Source: Clarkia xantiana subsp. parviflora
Taxonomy: Eukaryota > Streptophyta > Magnoliopsida > Myrtales > Onagraceae
Length of the DNA: 64,000 nucleotides
Assembly (NCBI GenBank): GCA_036873135.1
Contig: JAPTYO010000010.1
Span: 2,952,634 to 3,016,633, forward strand
Direction of reading: 5' to 3'
Numbering within the stretch: the stretch's first letter is position 1; every line of letters begins with the position of its first letter. The notes beneath the pieces are model-generated. The model made no database searches. It worked only from the letters and a program-made list of their open reading frames with translations, and had not been told where the DNA came from. Made by a program: the position numbers and the translations under genes. This document shows positions 22,217 to 32,894 of this stretch, piece after piece.

Positions 22217-22615
22217 AGCAGCTACGTATCTGATTTCAAGAATAGAATAGATGCCTTGAAAATGAGAAAGTTGTATTTACTGATACACTGGTATCCTATC
22301 CACACACTTAACTACTTATATATAGAAAAAGATTAATACATAATCACACAGCCAATTGAGTCGGCCATGGCTCAGATTCATCATCCACTGAATAAAGTGG
22401 TCAGACAATAATACGTAATATAGATATACTTTATTCTTGCTTTTATTTAAAAGAAAATGTAGAATATTTTTTTGTTGATCCAAATTCAGTTACACATACA
22501 TACAGTATCAATACTATTTTACTTATTTCACAGCGTTATCCTAATTATTTATCCTAATTAAATCCTAATGATCATAATCATTAACTTCATATATTCTTTT
22601 GTTACACTATATTGA
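22217..22615. other. Probable promoter region of the GEM-like gene
   Basis: No coding region. The stretch is AT-rich upstream DNA of the minus-strand GEM-like gene. A run reading ACTTATATATAGAAA near 22312-22326 could include a TATA element, though its distance from the start codon is only about 100 bp. Confidence 0.35.
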
Positions 22616-22890
22616 TTGAGAAATTCTTCAATACCACTACTCCAACACGTGGAGCTTAGGTGTTGCACCTTCACTAATAAGAATAAGTTGCAGATGTTTG
22701 CTGACACATTGCCACATGTCAAAATTCTATTTGTTATGGAGACAACACCTAGGAGTCACGTGTTGGAACCGTTCCATTGAAGAATTTCTCATATTGATGA
22801 GAAATTCTTCAATACCACTGCTCCAACACGTGGAGCTTAGGTGTTGCACATTCACTAATAAGAATAAGACAAGTTGCAGGATTTGTACAC
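22616..22890. repeat. Composite of direct and inverted ~75-bp repeats
   Basis: GAGAAATTCTTCAATACCAC followed by ACTCCAACACGTGGAGCTTA occurs at about 22619 and again at 22799 (CTGC variant), while 22740-22793 holds the inverted form ending AATTTCTCAT. A MITE with its right end duplicated next to it would give this pattern. Related words occur near 5344 and 26340. Confidence 0.6.
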
Positions 22891-22943
22891 GTGTAGCACG
22901 TACGACCATTTATAACAAGAAAATACTATTTACGTTCTAATAA

Positions 22944-23731
22944 GGGTCAATAACCTGGGAGAGGTCTGAAGTTTGGCCCTTGTTAATTTGAGAGGTCTGA
23001 AGATTGAAATGGTGATAACAAAGGTCTGAAGTTTCGACTTGTAGATAATAGAGGTCTCCGTTAGTTTTTTCCGTTAAAACTGACGGAAGTTGGTCATGTG
23101 CATTGCATGTGACCAGAAATAAAATAAAATTCCAAAAATACCCTTCTTGCATCTCACATGATTGAATGAAAAGACGAAAATGCCCTTAAGGCCACCACCC
23201 AACTCCAGCCACCACCACGGCTCCGGCCGGCCACCACCCAACTCCGGCGACCACCACTCACAACTCCGACGACCGCCACCACGGCCCAAATCGGAGCCAC
23301 CGGCCCCGATTTGGGGCCACAGAGCTCCGATTTGGGCCCAATCGGGGCCGTGGTGGCGGTCGTCGGAGTTGGGTGGCGGTCGTCGGAGTTGTGAGTGGCG
23401 GTCGTCGGAGTTGTGAGTGGCGGTCGCCGGAGTTGTGAGTGGTGGCCGGCCGGAGCCGTGGTGGTGGCCGGAGTTGGGTTAGGTTTAAATTATGGACAGG
23501 GGTATTTTTGTCATTTCATCTTTATATTAATTAAACTTTTTATTAATTCAAATATTACAAAAGGGTATTTTTGACATTTCACACGGTTCTGTTAAATTTG
23601 ACAGAAAATTTGGACGGAAAACCTAAAAATCACAAAGTCCAAACTTCAGACCTCAGTTATCACCATTTCAATCTTCAGACCTCTCAAATTAACAAGGGCC
23701 AAACTTCAGACCTCTCCCAGGTTATTGACCC
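22944..23731. mobile_element. Non-autonomous MULE with perfect 9-bp target duplication
   Basis: This 788-bp element starts GGGTCAATAACCTGGGAGAG and ends with the exact inverse. The direct repeat TTCTAATAA lies at 22935-22943 and 23732-23740. Its termini match the complete 9.2-kb MULE at 53621-62832, so that family's transposase could act on it. The interior is strongly GC-rich and almost palindromic: CCACCACCCAACTCCGGC words on the left answered by GGCGGTCGTCGGAGTT words on the right. The transcript would fold into a long hairpin. The 84-codon proline-rich frame inside is repeat translation, not a gene. Confidence 0.92.
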
Positions 23732-23740
23732 TTCTAATAA

Positions 23741-24324
23741 TGTCTAAACATTTAATATGTATATATAATATGGAAACACCACAAGTACTGCCTTTCTCCT
23801 TAGCTTTTATGTTACTACAATAGGATACCACATATAATACGAGGTGTCGGTAAAGCTAAATCTAGATAGATTGATACAACGATTGTCCTACTTTTTTCTG
23901 GATTTGAACTTTGAGGCCATTTTTTTTTCTTTTGCTGATGTGTGATGAATATGCATGAATGCGTTTCTTTTTCCTTTTTCTTTTCCAGTGATTCCATTAA
24001 CGAGATACTAACTCCTTTGTACTTGCTTTAATTTACCGACATTATTTCTCAACTGTATGTTAAAGTCTGTCTTGGGATTTGGTGTACCGGTGCAAAGTTG
24101 AGCTTGAACACATGCGCTTGATATTTAATGTTGGATTCTGGTTCCGTGCGAATTTGAGCTTCACTAAATGCGATTGATGTCGGCATAAAGGAATGAGTCG
24201 GGATTGACCTCAACAATTCCTCTGAAACTTAAGTCAGAAACTGGTTGAGCAAGCTAGAACTGAATTATAGAATGAATGTAATGTGTGTGAATGAGAGATT
24301 AAAGAGATGAGTCTTTCTAGCCTT
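23741..24324. other. Intergenic DNA, no gene seen
   Basis: No supportable gene, RNA or repeat. Short minus-strand frames here are low-complexity lysine-rich translations. Confidence 0.5.
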
Positions 24325-24332
24325 GAACTCGC

Positions 24333-24569
24333 TAGGGCTGGCAATCATACGTGTTTATGTCGTGCTATTTTCGTGTCGTGTTCTAGAGGTCAGCCAAACC
24401 CAACCCAACATAAAAAATCAGCATGAAAAACTTAGAATAAATTGAATAAAAAAATTTAAAATTATCGTGCTATCGTATCGTATCGTGTCATCAATATCAA
24501 ACTCAAACCCGTAATTTTTGTGTCGTGTTCGTGTCGGCCCATCGTGCCGGGCCCAAATTGCCAGCCCTA
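24333..24569. mobile_element. hAT-type MITE with perfect 8-bp target duplication
   Basis: This 237-bp element has perfect 13-bp inverted ends TAGGGCTGGCAAT / ATTGCCAGCCCTA. It is flanked by GAACTCGC at 24325-24332 and 24570-24577. The interior carries CGTGTCGTG-type words also found at 1600-1745. Non-coding. Confidence 0.9.
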
Positions 24570-24577
24570 GAACTCGC

Positions 24578-25314
24578 GTTTAATTTGAACGGGTCATTAA
24601 GTGCCATTGAATCTGTGGGTTTATCCGTGATTAAGACTAACCTTATTTGAGCTTACTTGGCCAACTGCGTTAATAGGTGTGAGATGGTTGGCCATGGTGT
24701 TCTTGTTGCTTGGGTGACACTTGTGATGTTTAGTGTTGCCCTCGAGTCAAGACCTAAACATTGATCGACGCTGTAGTTGCTAGTGACATGGTGCCGATGG
24801 CAATCGCCCCAAAATCAACTCCTAGACATTGATCAGAGTCGTAATTAAAGTGGCGAGGCGATAAATAAAGTAACATGACGATAGATTATGGTGTTATGAT
24901 GGTCAGGCTGATCCACCTCTTCGATGGAGATGTGTATGGTGGTCAGGTTTGGACCACTTTTATCAATGGGCGAGTTGTAGAAATAACGAGATATATCACA
25001 AACAACTACGATAAGTAAAGCAAGAATACTAACTATTGTCGAGATAAATCTCCACATGTTCTGACTTGACGAAGAAGTCCTATTCCCAATATCCTTAAAC
25101 GAAGATTGTATCGTTGTTCATCGAACGGGGTTTCTCAATTTTGCTCGCCACAGAAAAAGAGTTCTAATCCATGAATAAGACTAGTGCTAGTCTCTATCAT
25201 TGTTGTTTGTGTTAATTTATGAATGCTATATAATTTGGCCGAATTGTGTCCATTATATAGGAGGGAGTAACTTGATTTTCAAAAAAATATATGGTGCAGT
25301 ATATTATTATTTTC

Positions 25315-25355
<41 letters not shown>

Positions 25356-25507
25356 TATTAGATGTAACTTATAAGCCTAATACAGTGTTGAAAATAATAG
25401 TCAGAATAGCCGGCAACTTTGGTCAAATCAGCAAAGTCCATGAAATTCAATTCATCTCTTTCATATTTGGCCGCAAAGCATCTGGGCTCTGTGCTAGCTA
25501 GAGAAAG
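24578..25507. other. Intergenic DNA upstream of the enoyl-CoA isomerase gene
   Basis: No gene seen. A (TAA)n microsatellite of about 12 units lies at 25318-25355. The last 150 bases should contain the promoter and leader of the downstream gene. Confidence 0.5.
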
Positions 25508-26218
25508 ATGTGTACGTTGGAGAAAAGAGGAAGCGTCTTCATCCTGACTCTGACCGGCCCCGGTGAGCATCGCATAAACCCCTCCCTTATCTCCGACATA
25601 CGCTCAGCTCTCCATCGAATCCGTTCAGATCCATCCTGCTCCGCCCTCATCACTACCGCTGACGGCAGGTTCTTCTCCAACGGCTACGATCTTTCCTGGG
25701 CCCAAAACAATCCACATCGCTTCCGTCTCATCTCGTCCCAGCACAGATGTCTCGTCGCCGACTTAATCTCGCTCCCGATGCCCACCATCGCAGCCGTCAC
25801 CGGCCACGCTTCCGCCGCCGGACTCATCCTTGCACTGAGCCACGACTACCTGTTGATGAGGAAGGACCGAGGGTTTCTGTACATGAGCGAGCTGGATATA
25901 AAGCTCGTCGTACCGGCGTGGTTCATGTCGCTGATCGAGGCCAAGGTAGGCTCGCCGGCGGCTCGGCGTGAGTTGATCATGCGGGCAGCTAAGCTGACGG
26001 GGGAAAAGGCTGTCGCGCTGGGGATCGTTGACTCCGTCCACGATGGCGCCGTGGAAACTGTTAGCGCGGCGGTGAGACTTGCTGAGGAGCTGGTGGCTAG
26101 AAAGTGGAATGGACAGGTGTACGCAGATAATAGGATGGTAGTTTACAGGGAGGTCTTGAAGAGCCTTGGATTGGATGAGACCGTAGAGGCCGTGGCAGCG
26201 GTACGCCCCAAGTTATGA
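25508..26218 (+). CDS. Peroxisomal enoyl-CoA delta-isomerase/hydratase family protein
   Basis: A single exon of 236 residues in the crotonase superfamily, typical in length for plant ECI1/ECI2 (IBR10-type) proteins. These shift the double bond of unsaturated acyl-CoAs during peroxisomal beta-oxidation; IBR10 is also implicated in converting indole-3-butyric acid to auxin. The oxyanion-hole segments are GRFFSNGYDL (53-62) and GHASAAGLILAL (99-110). The likely catalytic glutamate is E128 in FLYMSELDIKL. The protein ends PKL, a PTS1-like tripeptide used by plant ECIs. No intron, as in Arabidopsis relatives. GC content is clearly higher than in the surroundings. Isomerase versus hydratase activity cannot be fixed by eye. 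Confidence 0.9.
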   Translation: MCTLEKRGSVFILTLTGPGEHRINPSLISDIRSALHRIRSDPSCSALITTADGRFFSNGYDLSWAQNNPHRFRLISSQHRCLVADLISLPMPTIAAVTGHASAAGLILALSHDYLLMRKDRGFLYMSELDIKLVVPAWFMSLIEAKVGSPAARRELIMRAAKLTGEKAVALGIVDSVHDGAVETVSAAVRLAEELVARKWNGQVYADNRMVVYREVLKSLGLDETVEAVAAVRPKL

Positions 26219-26231
26219 GTTACCACGGTTA

Positions 26232-26326
26232 ATTCACGTGTTGCCCCTCTAACCAACCAAAAGCTGACATCTGTTTATGTGTCAGTCATTTTCGGGTTGG
26301 TTGGCTAGAGGGGCAACACATGGATC
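26232..26326. repeat. Short inverted repeat/MITE-like hairpin downstream of the ECI gene
   Basis: CACGTGTTGCCCCTCTAACC (from 26235) is answered by GGTTGGCTAGAGGGGCAACA (from 26299), giving a hairpin just after the stop codon. It could form part of the 3' end of the transcript or be a small MITE; the words AACACGTG also occur in repeats at 5.4 and 22.6 kb. Confidence 0.6.
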
Positions 26327-26629
26327 ACGTGTTGCCTAAGTGGTAGTGTATAATTTCTCCCAAGTTATAGCCTTTGGGCCGGTCTCACTGTATGGTAAAT
26401 AAAAATTGACATTTATAATAAGGGATCTAATAAAAACTTGTACTTTTCAAATCAACATTTACTTGAATGTAGAAATAATGAATACATCCATTTGAATACT
26501 ATATGATGACATTAATGAATGAATCTATTCTATTTTATACTATACTATATTATGCAAGCAACTTTGCATTGAAGAAGAAGAATATTGGGCAGAAACCGAG
26601 TTGTATAATAAGTATGTGTGAGGGGGTAT

Positions 26630-29523
26630 TTAGATGATGTAGGTCTTGGGACCTCGCTTCCTTCTTGGGTTAGCACTGATCATACAAGAGAAGGCATTCA
26701 CGAGGTCAGAGTCTTCATCGGTCATGAGTATCTTTGCAGATTCCGGGTTTGCGAGCAACAGCTTTGAAACCAAATATCCTGCAATTGTCCATGTCTGGTA
26801 AAGTTGAGCCTGCTTCCCAATGAACCTCCCCTTTTTCGTGTCATAGTATTCAGGCCACCGGTCTTTCGACATCCGCTTCTCTGCAACTTCAATCGCTTTT
26901 GCAGCCACTTCTGGCCTATTCATCTTAATGCACGCCACTGTCAGCTGCCAAAGAAGAGTAGGCCAGGAACCACCATTGTGATACGACCAAGCCCTGCCAT
27001 TTTTTTTCCAAAAACATAACATTATCATCCAAATGATAAAGAGTAGTATATTAATTACATCAAGAGAGATCTTACGTGTTCTTGGGATCGCTTCCCGTGA
27101 TGATCTGCCACTCCTGTCCTTCAAGTGCAGGATAGCATATCTTTAAAGGCATATCCGCAACCAAGTCTGCCCATTTGGCATCAATCAGGTCCAAAATCGC
27201 GTGTGACTGCTCTACTGTTGTAAGCCCACTAACCACTGACCAAAGATTCCCAAGCGAAAAGAAGCGGAAATCCATATGAGCTGGTTGCAAGTTTCCTATC
27301 AGGTACCCTCCCTTGTTCGGTATCCATTCAACCAACCAAGGAGGGATCTGATCCGGGTAAATGTTGAACTTGTTAACTGCATCGTAAGAGTACTCTTCTG
27401 TCTTGTACCGGTATATCTCGTTTAGCTTACTCAAGTCGATCCAATAGTATTCTCTTATGTGGAATGACAGAGCAACTAGCCGATTGTTCAGAGCACGAAC
27501 AAGATCTGCATCTGCTGATCCATCCTCTGGAGCTAGCATTTCACGTGCACAGAGTAATGCTGAATAGAAAAGGGCCTATGTACAACAACCATACATATAT
27601 AATCATTTATCTTTATATATATATATAATGAACCTTCATAATTAAGAGCTAACTTCCGAAGCTGAGAGAATTTTCTGATCATGCTTGGGTTAGAAAACAC
27701 CAATCACACCATTAAGTTTTCACAGTAGATTTCTCACTTTTTAGAGCTTTGAAGTTTCAGAACACTACTTAACAAAAAAGTACCCTTCGGAAAAGGGAAC
27801 TAAACTCCAGAAATCCAGAGATGAACATTATATTTGTTGATAGCTCAAATATGAAAATCAAATTTCTATATCAAAAGATGACTTTGTCCCACCCCTTTTT
27901 GCCATAACTATTAAGTTATAATTATTTTATATACAGATTTCAGAAAGCTCATGGACTACTGTACCTTCGGTCAGTTTAGCGATAAACAATGGCGTCAAAG
28001 TAAACATCACACTCAAGTAAAAAAAGAAAAGAAAAATAGAAACTCATGTCTTTGTCTTAGAAGGCAACTATCCTGCAATTTTCTATCTCAAGTCTAAATC
28101 ATCCTAAAGTAACATGAAAATGGGATTGCAGAATTCCAAGTTGGAGCATTTGCATCTACCTAGTCATGAAGCCCAATAAGAAGATCACAGTAAATCATAA
28201 TAGAATGTCTCCTCTACTTTTCCAGAAACATAAACTTACTGAGGCAAGTATCTAACCTGTATTTCCAAGGGATGGCCATGTATTCCCATACGCCGATCTA
28301 TCATGCAAGAACCATCTGTCACTAATAATGTAGGGAACATATCAAATCCATCGGCTAGGCAGAGCCTTAGAATCATCTTAATTCCTGTCTGCACATCAAT
28401 TCTCTCCTGAACAGCCCGATCTCCAGAGATCTTAACATAAGCTCGTAACAGAATAATCCACCATAGTCCTGAAAATCAATGTAACTTAGCAAGTCAAGAA
28501 CAAGGGTCTTAAGCAAAATTTTGTTTTTCCATGGCAACATTTGCATACCAGAATCAACAGGTGCAACACGGCCAATTGCCGCCTCTCCAAAATCAGGATC
28601 TAGAACCTCTTCAGTAGCAGTATCATCACCATCTAAAGGAACAGTCCGCACCTTAAAACTAGCAGGCATCAAACCTTGACCTGGACTATGGCAATCCATG
28701 GTTTTCTCCCAGCTCTGAAATGTAACGAAGGATTCTTATAAAAGGCGAAAATATCATAAAACTCAGAGTATGCCCTCAAGTTAAGTCGGACAGCCGAAAG
28801 TAACAAGATAAGTAAGATCAATACCTGTAACTGAAGTGTATAAAGGATGAAATTCCGAACAATGTCATATTCTCCCTTCAAAAGGAAAGCAATGCCAGAA
28901 GGTATGAAGTCACGGATAAAGACCTGATCGTAATTCAAAACATTTGAGCTATTTGGATCATTGGCAGCAATAGTCCCTACTGGACCTCCACAATAGTAAA
29001 CAATTGATTGTCGCAATAGGTCCCATGCCTCATCTTCAACAGAAGCTACGTTAGTCCTATCACCGATACTGCTAGATTTGGAATCGGATGCACCATTTCC
29101 ATTTAGCATAAATGCATCATTTTCCACTCTCTGTTGAACTTGGTCAAAATCTAGACCCTTTACCGTCTGATTTAATGGGTTCAAATCCTCTGTGTTATCA
29201 ATGAACAAATTTTCATTCAGATCCTTTTCAGCAACACCACTTAAGCTGTCGCCATTTTGGTTAATGCAATCAACAACCTTCAATCTTTTAATCGGTTTTT
29301 TTCCAGAAGAATTACAAGCTTTTCCTTGCAGCCCAGCATGACCAAGGCGTGGGGTAGAGAAATTAGAGACTTTGACTCTGATCGAGGCTCTTCTCTTTGT
29401 GGGAAATCCATGAGAAGCAACAGAAAATTGTGATTGACTAAAACTTGGTTTGGACCAAAGAGTACAAGGAGCAGCTCTACAAAAAACCTGCCGACCAGCT
29501 TTGGTAGCACAAATTGTTGACAT
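26630..29523 (-). CDS. Neutral/alkaline invertase (GH100), organelle-targeted
   Basis: Exons 29523-28825, 28714-28549, 28468-28257, 27575-27076 and 26993-26630 join in frame to 646 residues. Neutral/alkaline invertases cleave sucrose to glucose and fructose. The first ~150 residues are a long, basic, serine-rich, poorly conserved extension ([20 protein letters not shown]...), as in the mitochondrial/plastid subgroup rather than the shorter cytosolic one. The GH100 core starts near [20 protein letters not shown] and includes [19 protein letters not shown], the [16 protein letters not shown] block, [39 protein letters not shown] and [20 protein letters not shown]. It ends [14 protein letters not shown]. 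Mitochondrial versus plastid targeting cannot be settled by eye. No break is seen. Confidence 0.95.
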
Positions 29524-31158
29524 TACAATGCTTTATGATTTACAATACAACTCCACTTCAGCTGAGTCTTTTTCGCTTCAGCCAATATTTATATCTTGTG
29601 TTATGCTGTAATCTGAGATAGAAGATAAATGTAAAGCAGTAAGATGAATATACAAGCAAGGTAACATCAGTCTCCTTCTATTCCAACTGAAGTTAGCATG
29701 AAATGAACAGAGAAAAACTTTATTAATTCGCGAAAACAGAAATGCATATTTTCCTCTCTGAATGTTAACATAACCAATAACAATCTCGTCCAATAACCAC
29801 TTAACCCAAATATCAAGCTTAGGTTAGATTTTCTAATTTGCAATAAACTCGAATGAAATGATGTCGTAAGTACAGAGAAGAACATCAATTGGCAAATCCA
29901 CGCTTACCACTGGAGAGAAAATATTATTTGTGAAGGAGGATGAATGTTATGCAAAATGAGAATATCGAGAGAAAATGTTATTGCATATCAATTCCAGGAT
30001 CAATTAAAGCACTAACGATTTCTTTCTTAACCCTAACTGAGGCTGGATTGAGCAGAGCTGAGCTGAGCAGAGCAGAGAAGCAATACCAACAAACAATCCT
30101 CCTTCCTTCTTGCTACGGTTGTCTCGTTTTCCAGTTTAGCCCTTGCGTCGACTTTTTGGAAACTTTTTTTTTTCCACACGAGACTGTCTTTTTTTTTTTT
30201 TTGGCCATAAGACGAAGTCTTTATTCAAGTAATAAAACTTAAAAGCAACCTAACAAGAGGAGACTTGTAGATTAGTGTACTAACTTACAAATGTGTTGGT
30301 TGAAAAATTCTTCACATTTATTCATTAATTAATGAAAATTATAACTTTTTAATTACAAAATATTCAAAATAAAATAATATTATAAGTAAATAAAAGTAAT
30401 TTATTCACATTAAAATTATATAATATTATTTAATAATATAATTTTTTCTATTAAGTAAGTTTTAAAGTTTGGAATTGTCGATTATATCAAATGTTAGAAT
30501 AATATTTCTTTGAAATTGTTGGTTGTGTCAAACAACACAAATAATATGAATTTGGAAGCCAAAACATTGTTAATTGATTTTAAATGTCAATTTTAGCACT
30601 TGATATTATTTAATCTAATCAAAGAAAAATTACATTTCATTACCTTTAAGGGTAAGTGTGTAAAAAATACCAATATATAATATATTTACTGTGTTAATAC
30701 ATAAATTAATTATCTATATTTGCTAATGTAACTAGTTCAGTTTAAGCATATGCGCATATGCATTTTAGTTATTTATGTTTGCTAACGTGATTGTGTAATT
30801 ATATTGAGAAGAAATGTAAAATATACTTTTTCTATATTCATCATTACGTTTTTTGAATTTTTCATCGTGTTCTTCGTAAAAAACTGTAATATTTTGTGTA
30901 AAATATCAAAATCGAATCCGGTTTGAATCGAACTCCTCGTTTGGAATTCGGAACATACTTTATTTTGGAAATTCAATCTCGATTCTAGAATTTCAAAACT
31001 AAACTTTAGTCTGGAATACCATAATGAGAAGCTCGAGTTCGATTTGATTTTTCTAAAATTATACATAGAATAATCAAAGAAAAACTAGCTTGTATGCTCT
31101 ACAATTGCTTTGCTTTGCTAGAGAGAGAGAGAGAGATTGAAGCTTCAACTGACCTTAC
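29524..31158. other. Upstream region of the invertase gene, no other gene seen
   Basis: The first few hundred bases should carry the invertase leader and promoter, possibly with a leader intron. Small frames at 29.6-30.2 kb have no recognisable product. A poly-T run followed by GGCC at 30187-30206 resembles the small insertions elsewhere but lacks a convincing direct repeat. The stretch from 30300 to 31080 is strongly AT-rich. Confidence 0.45.
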
Positions 31159-31225
31159 TGGAGCTGACGGTTAATGTGGTTGCAGAGGGCAGAGGTTTGT
31201 TAGCGGCAATGGACTGAAACACCAT
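31159..31225 (-). pseudogene. Possible orphan first exon (MVFQSIAANKPLPS...)
   Basis: On the minus strand an ATG at 31225 opens a short frame reading MVFQSIAANKPLPSATTLT and ends at a good donor (A|GTAAGG) at 31159/31158. The preceding ~120 bases look like a UCU-rich plant leader. I found no matching second exon before the invertase gene, so this may be the 5' stump of a lost gene or chance. I do not recognise the family. Confidence 0.25.
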
Positions 31226-31529
31226 CGCCCTGCAAATTACTGCGCCCTTCATCAATAATGTCTCCTTCAGACTCAGCAGCTTTATATCTTCTTCTGACGT
31301 TGCTTCTTCTAATAGAGCATCTACTCATCTTCTTCTATACTCAAGGATAAGATCAAAAAACGGAAGAAAAAAAAAATCTTTAGTGAAGGAGTGGTGGTGG
31401 ATGAGCTTCGGCATCTGTGTGGTTGCATCTCCACGTAGTAAACATATGTTGGGCTTTTCTTTTCGTTAGTTTTCCTTCATTCCTTTTGTTAGTTGGGCTC
31501 TTCAATAGAAATTGGTGATATACCGATGT

Positions 31530-31705
31530 GGTGGGATAGGACTTAGGAGCGTAGAAATTCGTTAATTCTATGAATATCCGAAATTAAACGCAGGATTGAG
31601 GAAAAAACCTCGATTTTATGATTTATCAATAACTGAATGTAAAATTCGGCCAACAATGTCTTAAATAGATTACCCTAATTTATGAAATAATCGAAAATAA
31701 CGAAC
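31530..31705. mobile_element. Truncated copy of the TGATGCA MITE family
   Basis: Words GTGGGATAGG, AAACGCAGGATTGAGG, CCTCGATTTT, ATTCGGCCAACAATGTCTTA and CGAAAATAACGAAC recur in the adjacent full copy (31706-32353) and in the copy at 37056-37433. This piece lacks the terminal inverted repeat on the left. Confidence 0.65.
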
Positions 31706-32353
31706 TGATGCAGCGTGATAGTGGGATAGATGCGCAGAAATCGAAAGCAATACGAAATTGAACGCAAGGTTGAGGAAAAACCTCAATTTTCTGACTGTAA
31801 AATTCGGCCAACAATGTCTTAAATAGAAAACCCTAATCTATGAAATAACCGAAAATAACGAACAAATCCCAAATAAATTGAAAACTGCAAAAATGACCCG
31901 AAATAACATAAAACGCGATTTTGAGGTCTCAGTTGATGGAATTTGGCCAAAAAGCAGCGTATTTCACGGCATAGATGTGACTTTGAAACGGAAATCCGTT
32001 TCCGCCCGAAAAACACTATCCACGCACCAAAATCCGACCGTCCGCCTGAAAAAACACTATTCACGGCCAAAAATCTTCGAAATCTAATCGGTTCCGCCTG
32101 CATCACGAACAAATCCCGAATAAATTGAAAACTAAAAAAAAAAAACACCCGAAATAACATAAAAACGCGATTTTGACCCCACAGATGATGGAATTTGGCC
32201 AAAAAGCAGCGCAATACACAGCGTAGCGGAGATTTTTGACCGGAACGCTGTTTTCGCTCGAAAAACACTATTCACGTGCCAAAATCTGAACGTTCGCCAA
32301 AAAACACTATTCACGACCAAAAATATTCGAAACTAGTCGGTTCCGCCTGCATC
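31706..32353. mobile_element. MITE with TGATGCAG ends and internal duplication
   Basis: It begins TGATGCAGCGTGATAGTGGG and ends GCCTGCATCA, a short terminal inverted repeat. Inside, a ~220-bp module (from CGAACAAATCCCAAATAAAT to CCGCCTGCATCA) occurs twice, at about 31858-32104 and 32105-32353. The element is therefore an expanded version of the 378-bp copy at 37056-37433. The long minus-strand frame across it (31819-32268) is phenylalanine/arginine-rich repeat translation and not a recognised protein. Confidence 0.65.
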
Positions 32354-32894
32354 ATATATACAGTGTACATGTGCAGATGTATTGAACAAATATAGTAGGA
32401 GACAAAGTAACCGATGATGCAGACTTTTCTTTCATCATGATTCTCAATTTATATCTCTTAGGTATTCTTACAAACAAACGTGTTACACTCTATCTTCGAA
32501 TAGTCATTTACGGTTGTAATGTACCATAAGATTTATTAATTTCATAAATGAATTCATTAATCTCGTCTTAAGTTTGTGAGTCGGGCATGCGACACACGCT
32601 CTATCAACTTAAAAATTGTGGATGAATTTATGGAAGTCATTCACACTAGATGTCCCAAAACTAACGAACATGTTCATATCTTTTAAAAGTTCTATTTGAA
32701 GATCAACTATAGGCTAATTAATATTCGAAAGGCCGCAAGCATTATTATATTTTCATGATAGATTTATGGTCTCATATTGATTTTTTCATTTATTTGTTTA
32801 ACATCTATTAATTTATTTTCAAATTTTATTCGTTTTCGAAACACGACCATCACAAAACTACAAACTCGGCCGCTACGCATGCAACAATAATCAC
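32354..32894. other. Intergenic AT-rich DNA, no gene seen
   Basis: No feature I can support before the STP duplication begins at about 32895. Confidence 0.5.

Noticed and set aside
23162..23416. Proline-rich 84-codon frame
   Set aside because: Translation of GC-rich CCACCACC repeats inside a non-autonomous MULE.
30187..30230. Further micro-insertion (poly-T plus GGCC)
   Set aside because: Core is similar, but the flanking AGACTGTCT / AGACGAAGTCT match is too imperfect to call a target duplication.
31819..32268. 149-codon minus-strand frame
   Set aside because: Translation of duplicated MITE modules, rich in F, R and S, without any domain.
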